A stretch of 64,000 bases of DNA from Bretschneidera sinensis (GCA_023935145.1 CM043698.1:82870001-82934000); one strand, 5' to 3'; positions 33,893-47,106 are shown, counted from the first letter of the stretch. A program made the numbers and translations. The notes: a model not told the origin generated them from the sequence alone.

Positions 33893-36540
33893 TTTTAACC
33901 AAAGTCTACATATAAGAGTCAAGATTATCATTCTTCCATGTTTGTTTTTCATCCTCAAATAAACTTCCCAAAATTCCAAAATTTCCTTACCCACCAATCT
34001 CTTGATTTACCTCAAATACTTCATATTATACCTTACTCAGTACACTACCACGTGTCCAACAATTATGCTCATTCCTTTTTATCAATTATTTATTTTCCTT
34101 TCTAGGACATGTTAATTGAAAAACTCATATATAAATCAGCATGATAGTAGTAACAACTCCAATTGGCTAATTTCTCTTTAATAACCATAAACACGTCATA
34201 TCTTGTTCTATAACATCGTTCGTGCATTTAATATATAAGTTATTTTCATTCATGGTTAACAAACTCCATTCTATAAGTCTCTTCTTTCACTTCATCAATT
34301 GATTGTCTTCTTCAAACATAACTTGTTTAAGTTGTCTTTAATCTCTACTTGAACTTCCTAATGATTTTATCCGCAAAACTTTTCTTTTGATGTTGATCAT
34401 ACTTCAAATTCATCCTCCCTTTAGAGTCTTTCCATTCCCTTACATACTTTTCTATATTGAATCTTCTACTCATCCTCTGTTTATATACTCTACACTTCAC
34501 GTCCAAACAATATTTCTTTTAGTTAGAAAACTATCAATGGTACACTTTAGATAGCTCTCCATCCCCAAGAATTTCTAAGAGTGTCTCCAAACATTATCAA
34601 TAACCTCAAAATTTCTAAGATTATACTTCATATAAATTTTCAACTAAAATAAAAAAAAAAATCAAACTTTAATCCATCAACTTATTGTTTTGTCATCCCA
34701 TTCATTAATCTTACCGAATTATTCCATCTCCCTTTAATTCTAACAACAAAACCCTACACAAAGAACCCAATAATTTTCCTCACCTCTCCCAAACTCCAAT
34801 ATCTCTTATTATTTAGTACATCAAACTAAAATATCTTCCTTTCTTTATTCCACCTCTAACTTTTACATACTCAAATTTCTTCTAACTTAACTACACTTCT
34901 AATTCCTTTTCTTTTCTCTTTTCTCATTTCGGTCCGCTTAGGAAATCCAATCTAAAAGACAAATTTATCTCATTCCTTCCAGACTTTTCCTTGTTAACTT
35001 TTATGTGTAGCCACACGATTTATGTTAAATTCCAACAATTTCCAGTAATTCACTAAATTTAATAATATTCAAATATAGTACTTAGCATCCACAACATAAA
35101 ATCCATACAACTCTTCAAAAAGTAGGTCTCAATTTGATCATGATTGATACTTTTCTTCATACACTTTAGTAAAAGTCTACTCTCATCTCTTTAATGCTTT
35201 TCGATAACTCCTTGATCAATTTAAGATTTTCCTTTCACTTTACATTGAGCTTCATTACAAAATCTCAATGTTTAATAACCTCCCTTCTCATAGTCTTGCA
35301 TCTCATATCTATTCCTATCCCATAATAAAAGTTCTAATAGTTTTTTTAACTCACCAACTATTGATGTCCTATGCCACATCTCAAAAGTATATCGAATTAA
35401 GTAGTAACTCCTTTACTAAGTATACATATCGTACTTTAATTAATCATCAACCTTTCAAATATTACAATCACATAAAAAAAAGTCACCTACTAATTTTTTT
35501 TATTTCTAACCGCTTCAATTATCTAATTCATCATCACAAATCTCTCACCTTTTCTAATTTAATATTCCTCAATTTATTCCTTCAAGTAAAGTAAAACTTT
35601 TAAGTGCCAAACAACTAGCATCCACCCTATAATTATTCTTTCCATAATAAAAAATCAAGGTTTACTACACCTTTTTCCTTTACAATTTTTCATATGAAAA
35701 TTTTCACTTTCCTAAAAGCTACCATTACTATCTCTCTTAAAGTCTTCAATCACCACAAAAATTTACTTATAACACCAACCATGTTTCACTCAAATCATTT
35801 CTCTCGTTTTATTTTAATGGTTGTAATTATGGACATATACATGTCTCTATGGATGTAATTCAGGAAAATGTCTCTACACTTAAGATATATTGTTGAGTTG
35901 TATAGATGTATTACAAGCTTAGGTGCTTAAAGGTAATGATGCCATTTTGAGTGGGATCCGTTCAGTCCTCTTGGGATGGGTAGTTACAGAGGATGCCAAT
36001 CGTGTGGACCCACCAATGAACACCACTAATAAATATTCCTTTCGAGCTTACTTTGAGGAATTATGAACTTTACCTAGAAAAAATAAAACGAAAGAGAAGA
36101 GGATGTCCATAATTACGACCATTAAAGTAAAACATCATTTACAATTCACAAAAATGCCTCCTAAGGCATAAACACTAAAGATTTCCTATTAACACGTGCA
36201 TAACATTTTAAAACTTCTACAACAAAAAATGGAAGAGAATACTCGTGCGTAGGCCTACCTAATAAAACAATCTTTCTCAACTTCTTCACCTATCAGCTTC
36301 AATATCTTTAGTAGACTTTCTCGAAATATTTAAAGGGGCTGAGTAATCACATTACCTAAAGTAATCGTCAATTCAAGAAATAATATCCTTAAGTATTTTC
36401 CTAAATTCACAATTTAATGTATAAGTAAACAATATAGTTATTCCTCACCACAAAGTATATCAAAGTAACTATAAACACATTAGAGAAGCATTCCCATCAC
36501 ATCCATAAACATTACATACACTTCACAGGGTAAATTCAAT
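33893..36540 (-). mobile_element. Family A internal region, minus strand (non-coding)
   Basis: Pyrimidine-rich on the plus strand and thus purine-rich in element orientation, like 17790-22210. Shared words include ttaatttatttatatctcc-like stretches and tccatttcataat; similarity to 45600-47000 is patchy. No polymerase motif was found in any frame. Interrupted by a foldback unit at about 35805-36133. Confidence 0.5.
35805..36133. mobile_element. MITE-like foldback unit, about 330 bp
   Basis: The left side ttttaatggttgtaattatg then gacat (about 35809-35833) is mirrored by atgtccataattacgaccat then taaa (36103-36126), an inverted pair of about 25-30 bp with two or three mismatches. The interior ends in a family A LTR-tail word (gtgcttaaaggtaatgatgcc...gatgggtagttaca, 35930-35995). 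No target duplication was resolved. Confidence 0.5.
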
Positions 36541-36551
36541 CATACAACTTT

Positions 36552-36797
36552 CATGGGTCAATCATATTCATTCTCAGTGAAATGCAATGTAATGCAATGC
36601 TAAGAATGACCATTTCATATCCTATTTTATTTTGTTCCCCCTCGTTAAGATAATCATAACACAATAGGGACATCTCATGGGTCAATCATATTCATTCTCG
36701 ATGAAATGCAATGTAATGTAATGCTAAGAATGACCATTTCATATCCTATTTTATTTTGTTCCCCCCTCGTTAAGCTAATCATAACACAATAGGGACA
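36552..36797. repeat. 124-bp tandem duplication
   Basis: catgggtcaatcatattcat...caatagggacatctc occurs at 36552-36675 and again at 36676-36797, nearly identical. Related words occur once in other family A LTRs. Confidence 0.92.
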
Positions 36798-36799
36798 TC

Positions 36800-38518
36800 T
36801 CCCTATATATGTAAAGACCGGTCTTTAATTCTAAATTTTGTATATATATGTGGATGATTTTAAGTATAAGCTTTCCGTATTAGACATGACTTATTTTTTG
36901 AAGGGTAAATTAAACATAAAGGAAATGGAAGTATTTGGTAAAGACATTTTTGTAAAGGAAATATCAATAGGAACTTTGGGTTTAATATAAGGAGTTAGAA
37001 AAGTTGAGGAAACTTATGTAATTATTTAACAAAATGAAGGAATGGCTTCCAATTAAATTAAATAAGGAAAGAATGGACAAATAGGTAAATAGTTTAGACA
37101 TAGTGGGAGTATATAAGGCTAAAAGTCAACAAAAAATGTAAAAATCTCTCATTTTCCTTGGAGAGCTTGGGCAGAGAGGGTGAGAAAGAGACCAAAAATA
37201 GTTTTTGTTAAAAATTCCATTTTTTTTCCTAATTTTGCTTAGCCATAACCCTCACATCTGAAGTCCTTTTGCCCTCAAACCATGGGAAACATCTTCTGGT
37301 AGCTGAGGGAGTTGTTCGATGCTTGCGGTGAGGCACCACAAGGGGTAATTGGTGGCTCGTAGGCCCATGCGCTAGACAAGGGATGGATTTTTTCTTTGTT
37401 TTCTTGGGTGTTTTCTTCATGAAATTGAGGTATAATGGATTTCTAACCATTTCTAAGTGAAAATATACTTCTTAAAGTTGATTTTTGGGTTTTGTTTGAG
37501 TTGATTTGAGTTTAAATTGAATTAGTTTGATGTATTTGAAGTTGTGAGAAATTATGAAGAAATTCTGGAATTTATATTGTAGAACTATGATGTTGGAGTT
37601 TGATTTTTGAATTGTGGGTATTGTAAAGTATGAAAGTTGAGACCTAGAAGAGTATGGGTTTAATTGGATTTAATTTAATTTCATAAATTGAAGAGTTTCT
37701 TTGTTATAGTTATCAATTTGTCATGGAACTTATTAAGATAAGAAAATTTTGGAATGAAATAATAAGAGTTTGTGGGGGGTATTGTTAAAAGTATAAATTT
37801 AAAGTGATAGAAGGGTAAAGATGAATGGATTTATGAATTTTTGAAGTTGGAATGTGGCTTTATGGTGGAACTTTGAATAATCTTGAACTATAGCATGGAA
37901 GAAACTAAAATTTGAGATTTGAAGTAGTTTTAAATATGTAAGTTTTGGATATGAAATGTAATAATTGTTGGAACAAAAGGAATTCCTTAAGTTAGAAGGA
38001 TTTTTACTTAGAAAAACTAAAGTTTGGGAAGAATTATTTTAGATGGGTATTATAAGGAAAACATGTAAGGAATTTATTGCGTGAAATGACGATTAGTCCG
38101 AGTAATGTGATTACTCACTGAGCTTTTTAGCACACCCTCATTTTTTAATATTTCAAGAAAGTTGTTGAATAGTGTTAGAATAAGTCAGTAAAAGAATTGA
38201 AGGATAAAGTTATCTCTAGATGGGTTCTTACTTGAGGTCTCTTCACCTTGGCTGCTTGAGAATTTAGCTTAATGACTATATCTTGATTTTTGGAAAATAT
38301 TTACATTTCTAAACTTTCATGGATTTAATTTTATCTAAAGTCTATATCTTGAGTAAATTCTTGGTCTTAACCAAGATGTAATGTACATGGGGTAAAAGAA
38401 ATGTGAAAGTGTTCATGCTTATAGTTTGATTGTATTATGTGATGGAAATAGTAGGATTTATATGTTACAGTACATATTCAGGTGCTTAAAAGTAACGAAA
38501 ACGCGATGGGTCTTTACA
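36800..38518 (+). repeat. Family A LTR, plus strand
   Basis: In plus orientation it contains TATATAA at 37110-37116, gagtaatgtgattactcact (38099-), tcttggtcttaaccaagatg and the LTR tail aagtaacgaaaacgcgatgggtctttacA ending at 38518. The complement of that tail is the TGTAACGACCC start at 43073. No primer site follows; the sequence jumps into an opposite-strand LTR. The left border is approximate. Confidence 0.65.
37110..37116 (+). promoter_or_regulatory. TATA box of family A LTR
   Basis: TATATAA in gggagtatataaggc. The equivalent box appears on the minus strand at 39948-39955 (ggttatataagc) and 33559-33566 (gactataaaaggc), which fixes the orientation of the three LTRs. Confidence 0.5.
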
Positions 38519-40311
38519 ATGTACCGGTTCATTTCTTATTACATATCCTCGGATCCCTTTCACCCATCCCAAACGGGTCTTACCATTTCCAATAGGATCC
38601 TCGGTAACCCTACACCCTTCCTAGGCGCGAGCCCTACCTTTTCGAATATTATCCTTGGTAACCCTACACCCTTCTTGGGCGGGTCCTACCTTCTTTTTTC
38701 ATTCCATTCTTTTCCATAAAGTCTTCTTAATTCATATCAATGCAATGCAAATAATTCATATCACGATAATTCTTCCAACATAAAAATATACATCAGGGCA
38801 TTTCTATACTTAATTCTTATGCATCCACATATCTATGCATGACTCTTATGTCATTATAATTGGTATTTTCATAATTTATTTCACTACACTTACTAAGAGT
38901 GAAGTGAAACTCACCTTAATAGCACTAGGTGCTATTCTTGGACCTTTTCCTTACCTTTACTACGTTCTTCCACCACACCTAAAGAAAATACCATTTAGAA
39001 TATCAATCCAAGAAATAAGTATGAAATTAATATTCATCCTTAGAAAACAACTACAAAATATAATCAAAACAAGAACAAGAAAACTTTTTCCTTTGTTTAC
39101 TTTACTTACTCTTTCTTTTTCCTTTCCTATCAAATCTGAATAAATGTCTCAAGACAATGATACTTTTAATTTACATAATTAAACTTCAACTCAAAGTACA
39201 AGAAAACTTAAACTCCATAAATGTTTAAGACTAATTAAATTGATTTGCTTCATTTACTTCCAACATCTCTCATTTTCTAAGCTTTTTGTTTAAAAAGATT
39301 CTATCAACCATTCAATACCTCCTCCAAATCCAAGAAACCATGCTAATTTAAAAATCTTTATACCAACGAACTCCTAAACTCACACACACAAGTAAAATTT
39401 TCCAAACACACTTATGTTAAAATCACTCAAAATCTCAACTTTGCAAAAGTCTCAAACCTAAAATCTACATATCTAACAATATCCAACACAAGGATAAGCT
39501 ATTCCATTCTATGGGTAAAAAATTCATTCAAAATTTCAACTTAAATCATCTTCCAACTTCAATAAATCATAAACCCATCAATTTAAATCCATATGATCTC
39601 AAACAAAATCCAAAAATCAACTTTAAGAAGTCTATTTTCATTTATAAAATGTTAGAAATGGGTTATACATCAAATTCTTGGTGAAAAAGCCAAGAAAATC
39701 CAATGGAGAATTCTTCCCATGTCTGGCGCGTGTACTCCACACACCGTCTTTCACCGCTTGTGGTGGTGCACTGTCCACTCTGACCAACTCTGTTAGGTAG
39801 CAGTAGATGGTTCCTAAATTTTGAGGGCATGAGCTAAAACAATTTTTGAAACAAAATGGGTTTTCTCCAAGCTTCTACTCTCTTTTTTTTCGCCTGAGCT
39901 TCTCGGAGAACAATGAGATTTTTACTGTTGTTTGGCTGACTTCTAGCTTATATAACCCCATTAAGCCTAAGTCATTTACCTTTTTGTCCCTTTGTTCGCT
40001 CTTTAATTTAATTGCAAGCCACTTCCTCCCTTTTTCCAAGTAAAACTACTAAGGCCCAAGAGTGTTTCTTTATAACCAATTCTCTATAATTGAACCTTAG
40101 CTTTTACACAAGTACTTCCTTTGATCTTATACCTATTTTACGGATTACGTCATCAATCATACACGTTTAACAAGGAAAATTAATAAAAAGAATCCTCGAA
40201 ATATAATATGATTTAGAAAATGAGTCCGGACTCTACATCCTCAATCCTTTTGTCTTTAGTTATAACTTTTCTTTTTTGGAGAAAATGTGTAAATTTAAAT
40301 CAAATGTATGT
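38519..40311 (-). repeat. Family A LTR, minus strand, truncated
   Basis: Starts within the LTR repeat block (two units of tcctcgg..., ggtaaccctacacccttc, 38545-38690). It continues through ttactaagagtgaagtgaaa (38890) and a minus-strand TATATAAG (39948-39955). It lacks its own TGTAACGACCC end, being fused head-on to the plus-strand LTR ending at 38518. It ends against duplicated segment D1. Confidence 0.6.
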
Positions 40312-40507
40312 AAATTTATTTATTTTGAAAATCCATCTAAATTATCCAAAAATCCAGACGATGTGGTGATGGTATTTTTTATGTGTGAATGTTGATATAA
40401 GACATGGGTATGTGGTAGAAAGATAGATACTATGATCTTAGCTTAGTAAATTATATGCATCACATTACAGGTTAAGGGTTTGGTACTTAAAAGTAATGAT
40501 TCTGTCT

Positions 40508-40529
40508 CCCCCCCCCCCCCCCCCCCCCC
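40508..40529. repeat. Poly-C tract, 22 bases
   Basis: The D2 copy has only actccctccccctgg at this place (about 62420-62436), so the run is either an expansion specific to D1 or a sequencing/assembly artefact. Confidence 0.9.
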
Positions 40530-41216
40530 GGGCCCCCAAAATGGGTCATTACAGAAACTGTTGTCATCGTTATCATCTTTAGCTTCTTTGGTATTGATCA
40601 TGACTATAAACTCTATAGCCGCAATAAAATATACCAATGAGGCAGGAACACTAGATTGACTCTAACAATGTATATATAGCTCTTGAATCCTGTCCTGCCT
40701 AGTTAAATGATTAGGAGTGACTCACGGACAACTAAACACTTTAGAAGTGTTTTTCTTAAGTGTCGCTAAAAATATGGTGGCCATATTGCTGGAGCAAAAT
40801 TTGTTAAGGCTAGAACATATATTTTGAACTGGAACAATTACCCTTACATTTAATTGAATAAAAATATATTTATGAAATCCTCACTTTTAGTTTCCTCTTT
40901 CCTTTTATTGGATCCTCTTTCCATTTTGATTCTCTCTTTCTCTTTTTTCCAAATTATTCAATACGAATAACTCAATTTTAGCTACGAAGGCACTGCTTGT
41001 TTTTGTTTGGTACTTCAGGTTGACAAAAATATAAAGGAAAGAAAAGGTTTGTATCCGCACTTTTCTTTATTTGTTTTGCTTTTGTGAAGTAGATAAAGGT
41101 AACTATACTCTTTATAAGGTTAATCTTTAACTTTCTTGAGTACTCTTTCATTTTTGTTGCAGATTTTTAGTAAACTTCATTTATGGCTTTCAGAAATAGC
41201 CCATCTCGAACTACAA

Positions 41217-41435
41217 ATTCTCTTGCTTCTGTAGGACTACAATCCAGAAAATCACCATGTGAATGATGACCAATGCTTCCTCTTGTACTTCATCATGGTT
41301 ACCTACTTTGGGTCTTTAACTAAAGATTCTCTTGCTTTAGTGGAACTACAATCTAGCAAGTCACCAAGTGGGATGATACCAAATTAATGATGATGAATGC
41401 TTCCTCCTATACATCAGCATGGGTACCTACTTTGG
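41217..41435. repeat. Internal tandem repeat of segment D
   Basis: attctcttgctt...actacaatc.ag.aa.tcacca...gcttcctcctt...tacctactttgg occurs at about 41217-41313 and 41327-41435, diverged. The same pair is present in D2 (about 63150-63375), so it predates the larger duplication. Confidence 0.8.
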
Positions 41436-42059
41436 ACTTGATCTAAAAGAGGAGAAACACCAAAAGTCAATTTTACAAAGAAAAGCTGAGAGCCTTCCAA
41501 CATATGCTTCTATATAATTAGCTGGGTCGCACATGAAAATTGTAGACATGAAATGAGTATACTAGTATATACTTAAGAAGGTGGATCAATTTCTAAGACT
41601 GAAGGTATCTTTGTTGTAACAGTTCTTTTTTGGAAGCTTTCGTACCCTTGCACGAGACATGCATTAACATTGTCACTTATCCTCAGTTTTCGAATCCCTT
41701 TCCTCTGGAATTGCATCCGCCTTCTAAGTTTCATAGTTGACGTAAGATCATTTAAAAAATGTGTGTATTAAAAACCCATAAGTTTTTGGTTGCAATGTAA
41801 TAGTTGTCGGAGGAAGAGGCTGAGGTAGGGATCATAGTAATATCTCCACCTCTGGAAGCACCTCTAGCTTTGAGTGAGTTGCTCTTTTGTCATCTTTCTT
41901 CCTGTAGTTGTTTCTTCTATGGAGGTTGACCCACCTCCTATGGCTTTGGCTTCTAAGGCTAAATCAAGCTCAACTGCATTGCCCCAATCAGCTAATCTGT
42001 CTTCGGCCTCCGCTTGTGCCTCAATGCTGAGCTGGGAGGTTGACGAATGGACATTGGTG

Positions 42060-43072
42060 AATGGAAGACTCTTACCTGTTTCGAGTGAAAAAAGATTAAA
42101 CTAATTAGTTATTGGGACCTAACACTCAAAGTTTACTCTTAGGCTATGATTAGTAGGAGGATATAGTGGGTCAAAGGAAGAAAAAAAGAACATTGGGGTT
42201 TTTGTCTGTCATGTACAATTAAATTAAAGACATTTTGAAATGCCAAATTTAGAGATTGGAGTGTAAAAGTAAAAGGTGCTAAGCTTAATTTTTCATTTTC
42301 TTTCCTTTTATTTTTCTATCATATCTATCAATCACATTGCTATAAAAGAAGTGTGATAAGAAATAAAAATGTAAGGAAAGAAAAAAAAATTAATTAATCT
42401 TTTTATCCATCATGTATTTGATAGAGATGATATAAACGTGAAAAGAAAAAAGAAAAAGACAAAAAAATAGCTTACATTTCTATCTACTCTCGAAATCGCA
42501 TTTTGTGTAGATACTAAAACATCGGGGGTATAATGCAAACTCTAAGGAAATTCATTTTTTTATGGTGACTCTGCGGACATTCATGCCTGAAGTAGGTTCA
42601 AATTTACTATTTTTGACCATACCATAATCAATACCGTACCCTAGGAATGGTAAGCAATGCCTCTAAAATATTTGTGAAAATATTAGGGGTCAGGAATTAG
42701 TGTGGTTCCGTATCGAGAGAACAATCATAATAGGGAGAGAATATTTTTGAAGGAAATGTTGAGTAAAGGTTAACCAGCTTTGACATAAGTCTTTAATCAA
42801 GCGTAAATGAGTCCTTCAACTCTTTTCGCTAAGTTAATGGAAAAATCATGGCCAAAGCTAGTCAAGAGTGGTAAGTATGGATTTTGAAACCGAGCCATCA
42901 TCTCTACATCTCACTACGTGGTGAAAAAGTAATTTTCATTAAATATAACTCAGAAAAAAATAAATATAGGTTCTTTCAAAGTGTATAAAATGTGGAACTA
43001 ATAATGCAAGAAATTAATATACAAATTGACGTTTTAAATTTCATTATTTTCAAGTACAATGAATGGTTACAT
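42060..43072. other. No gene seen
   Basis: AT-rich intergenic DNA between segment D1 and the family A element; nothing recognised. Confidence 0.5.
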
Positions 43073-45495
43073 TGTAACGACCCATCCCAGTATCGTTACT
43101 TGATCACTTGAATCTATATTACAACATGCAAATCCTACTCTTTCCATCATATAATACATTCCTACTATATGCATACTTTCAAATTCTTTTACTCCATGTA
43201 CAAAACATCTTGGTTAAGACCAAGAATTTACACAAGATACAAGCTTCAAATAAAAATTTCCTCCAAGATAATTAAACCATAAAAACATTTTCCAAAATAA
43301 TGGACACATAAACATCATTTTTTAAATTCTCAAATAATCAAGGTAAGGATACCTCGCATAAGAGCTCACCTAAGGATACCTTTCTCCTTCAATTCCTTTA
43401 CTGACTTGTTTCAATTTAATCAACAACTTCCCTGAAATATTAAAAAAAAAAGGATGAGTTAAAAAGCTCAGCGAGTAATCCCATTACTCGAAGTAATCGT
43501 CTTTCAAGAATTTCATTACTTTTCAAGTGAATTAAATTCAATTCGATTCCAATTATACTCATAATTCATAAATCATAATTGCATATATATTTCTAATCAT
43601 TTATGTTCCATAAATTTTCGTAAGCATTTTAAATAAAATGTCATAGAATGCAAATTTAAAAAATGATCATCCATTTCCCATTTTAATATTTCTTTCCCTA
43701 CCTTGGGTTAATTATAACACAGCCGAGACGTCTCCCCATGTATTGATACCTTTCTCATGATTCCATATCCTCGGATCCTCTTCACCTAGGTCATAACCTA
43801 CACTAGGTTGGGTCCTACTATTCCAATATCAATCTCGGATCCCCTTCACCTAGCTCACAAGCTACACTAGGTGGGGTCCTATTATTCCAATATCATTCTC
43901 GAATCCCTTTCACCTAGGTCACAAGCTACACTAGGTGGGGTCCTATCATTCCAATATCATTCTCGGATCCCCTTCAACTAGGTCATAACTTACACTAGGT
44001 GGGGTCCTATCATTTCCATATCATTATCTGATCCTCTTCACCTAGGTTACAACCTACACTAAGTGGGGTCCTACCATTCCAATATTATTCTCGAATCCCC
44101 TTCACTTAGGTCAGAACCTACATTAGATGGGGTCCTATCATTTCCATATCATCATCGGATCCTCTTCACCTAGATCACAACCTACACTAGGCGGGGTCCT
44201 ATCCTTTCATTATCATTCTCTCGATTCCATTTCTCTTTTCACTCGGTTCCAAAATAAATGCATGTCACAAGAAATGCATTCAAACACAACAAATATATAT
44301 ATCCATTAATTCATTTCATCATAAATAATATGTATCACATGTTTAAATCAAGCACACATATATTCACACACATATATGATTAGCACATTTCGTCTTTAAC
44401 ATATAATTTTATCACGTTTACTAAGAGTAAGGTGATACTCACCTTGATAGCACTAAGTACTAGTCGTAGACAATTTTCTTACCTTTATTATGTTCCTCCA
44501 TCATTCCTAAAGAACATACCATTTACAATAACAATCAAAGAAGTACGTATTAGTAGCTATCTTTATAAAGTAACTACATGAAATAATCAAAACAGAACAA
44601 TATCGCATGGTTCTTTTTCTTTGTCTATCTTTTCCTTATTCTTTCTTTCATTCCTTATTCTTTTTTTTTTTCATTTTCTTATCAAATTTGAGATTCATAT
44701 CTCATGACAATAAAATGTAATTTCCTCAATAACTCTTCCAGTTCAAGGAAACCATATCAATCCAATAATCTTTATACCATCAAGATTTTAAACTCATATA
44801 TTTAACACTTTCCATACACTAACTTAATTCACAAAGTTACAATTATCCATCTACAAAATTCCTTTCAAATTTGTTTTATCACTAAATTCCTCCAAATTAT
44901 AAACTTTCCCTTTTTCTCGAGCAAGTGTTAATCTTTAAGCAAATTCATAACTCACATAAATCCATAAGTCCACAAATCCTTATATTATCAAACTCTCAAA
45001 TTCACATACTCTTCATTTTCCAAACTCTAACTTAGAGTAATTATTCAAATTTTCAAATTTTCAAAAGTCTTCTTTCTAAATATTTACTTTCATCAAGAAA
45101 GTCTCTTAACAAAAGAGTTTCCTTTAATTCCAACATGGATTTCATACTTCAAACCCCAAAAATTACATATTTTAAACCACTTCATATTATAAATTTAAGC
45201 TATTTCATGCGATAGCTCAAGATTTATTCAAAGTTGCACCATAAATTCATAACTCAACATTGATAAATCATAATTCCATCAAACTTTATACTTCCATAAA
45301 TTAAACTTATACTCTTAACAATACCCATCACAAACTCTTATTACTTTCTTCCAAGGCTTAGGATTTAATCAAACTACCATCAATAAATTTTAGATTTTAC
45401 AATACCCACAACCAAAAAAAAAATCAAACCTTAACATCAAAGGTTCATAATAAAAATTATCAGAGTTCTTTCAAATTTTCTCCCAACTTTAAATA
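43073..45495 (-). repeat. Left LTR (element 3' LTR) of the family A element
   Basis: Colinear with 47107-47200 plus 60401-62214. It contains the uninterrupted version of the copia target (aatac at 43153-43157 within catcatataatacattcctac). The right copy lacks about 250 bp found here at roughly 44216-44470. The right border is where the comparable copy is truncated, so the LTR may extend further. Confidence 0.65.
43765..44215. repeat. 64-bp tandem repeat in the family A LTR, seven units
   Basis: Units of the type tcggatccccttcacctagg, tcacaacctacactaggtgg, ggtcctatcattccaatatc repeat with a period of about 64 bp; ggggtcct starts near 43810, 43873, 43937, 44001, 44064, 44129 and 44194. The partner LTR has three units (61005-61190), the 38.5-kb LTR two, and the 17.8-kb copy one. 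Confidence 0.9.
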
Positions 45496-47090
45496 TTTCA
45501 AACTAAATCAATTTAAATCTAAATCATCTCAAACAAAGTTTTAGATCAACTTTAGGAAGTATTCTTTAACTTAAAAATAGTTAGAACCCAAAACTACATC
45601 AAATTAATGCTAAAATACAGCTCAAAAACTTTCCTGAAAACATAAATTTTGCAAAGTTTCTGCACAATTCTTCCAACTTCAACAAGTTAGAAATCCCTCA
45701 AATTAAATCCAAATGACCTAAAACAAAAGCTAAAAATCAACATTAAGAAGTCTAATATGATACACCAAACAATATCATATTAACATATTTGTAATCACCA
45801 TTCTTTCCTCAAAAGCATTAACCAAAAAAAGAAACAATTTCCACAAGCATAACAAATCACTTCACATAGCACAAAATCATTCAATACTTCAAGACTCATA
45901 CCACATCCAATTCCAAAACTCAACTTTGATTTTCTTAATGATATCCTTTCTAATCCTTTCTATTACACCAATCTCATCTGAAAACAAGTTATCCATAAAT
46001 CCTTAAATTCCAAACATTACATAATTTAAATCAACGGCACATATCGTTTACTAGGTTCCAATTAACATTTCCTTAATTTATTTATATCTCCAAATAAAAT
46101 AAAACTTTTAGGTTCACGCAATTTACTCCCACCATTATATTATTCACTCCTTAATTTATGAACAACAAGTTCTAAGTTATAGGATACTTTATTCCTTACC
46201 GTACTACTTTCCCAACAATTTCTCTTATTCCTTTTTATACTCGTTAATCCGTTTAAACCTCTACCAAGATATTAATCATTCTTCTCAACTTCCATTTCAT
46301 AATGGACGCTTACAATTTTTATGAATCGATATAACTTCTCAATTCTCGATGTGTTCCGCATTTTTTTATATTACAAGTCGAACTTTTAAAATACTTCTGA
46401 TATTCAACCTTTTTTCCCATACTTATCACTCAAGCATATATACAAAGACACTCACTACTCAAGACTTCATCAAAATCAAGTTTACAACCCCTACAATAAC
46501 CACTTCTTAATTTCAACATCACATAGTTTATTATTACAATAACAAGAACTCTAGGTTCTTTAACTAGGAATTAACCAATGATCACAAAATCAATAATGAT
46601 GGGAAACTCTTCGCTTATTCTTATCATCTTTCTACACCCCTTTTTTTTTTTTTTTTAATAACCAAACTCAATAACAGACACACTTGGATCATCAATATAT
46701 TTATATCTACAATTCTCCTTAGGAACATGACCAATAACATTTCAAAAAATAAAACAAAATCATTCTATATACACCAATTTATGCAATATCCCAAATACAA
46801 GCCATTTCGACTTCATTCTCAAGAATCTTATCACTCTTGCAAAATTTCAATACCACGTCATCAATTTCTTAGACTTCCTTCAATTCTTGACAGCAATTTA
46901 TATCATACCACAAAAATATTTAACCCATGTTACATTATCACTTTAATTTTTTTTTCCTTCAAATCCATTCATCATAAATTCAATTACTCCTATCACCAAG
47001 CACACACATTCATCAGCTTATTTATTCATCTACCAACTTACCATACATCACACATCATGCAATCAAAGTCTACAGAACCTTAAACCTAAA

Positions 47091-47106
47091 GCTCTAATAC
47101 CAAATT
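47091..47106 (-). other. Primer-binding site of the family A element (tRNA-Met type)
   Basis: On the minus strand, just inside the LTR end GGGTCGCTACA, the sequence reads aatttggtattagagc, one base different from the tggtatcagagc complement of initiator tRNA-Met. Confidence 0.7.

Larger units (their letters stand above)
40312..42059. repeat. Segment D1, duplicated at 62215-64000
   Basis: From 40312 (aaattta then tt.ttttgaaaatccatc) to at least 42059 this matches 62215-64000 almost base for base, with scattered substitutions and small indels. It opens with a family A plus-strand LTR tail (ttggtacttaaaagtaatga...aaatgggtcattaca, to 40554). Non-LTR DNA of unknown nature follows. Frames at 41900-42059 exist on both strands (minus: EAQAEAEDRLADWGNAVELD) and are not recognised. 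The copy at 62215 runs off the window, so the true length is unknown. Confidence 0.92.

Noticed and set aside
35268..35594. 108-codon open frame
   Set aside because: Same bias as the rest of the pyrimidine-rich family A strand; no motif and no start context.
41874..42104. Plus-strand 76-codon frame with a Ser/Ala-rich protein
   Set aside because: Frames are open on both strands in both copies of segment D and none matches a known protein; not called as a gene.
43765..44215. CRISPR-like regular repeats
   Set aside because: The repeats are contiguous 64-bp units without unique spacers, inside a plant LTR.
46727..47083. 118-codon plus-strand open frame
   Set aside because: Lies antisense to the family A internal region, with the biased composition of a pyrimidine-rich strand and no domain.
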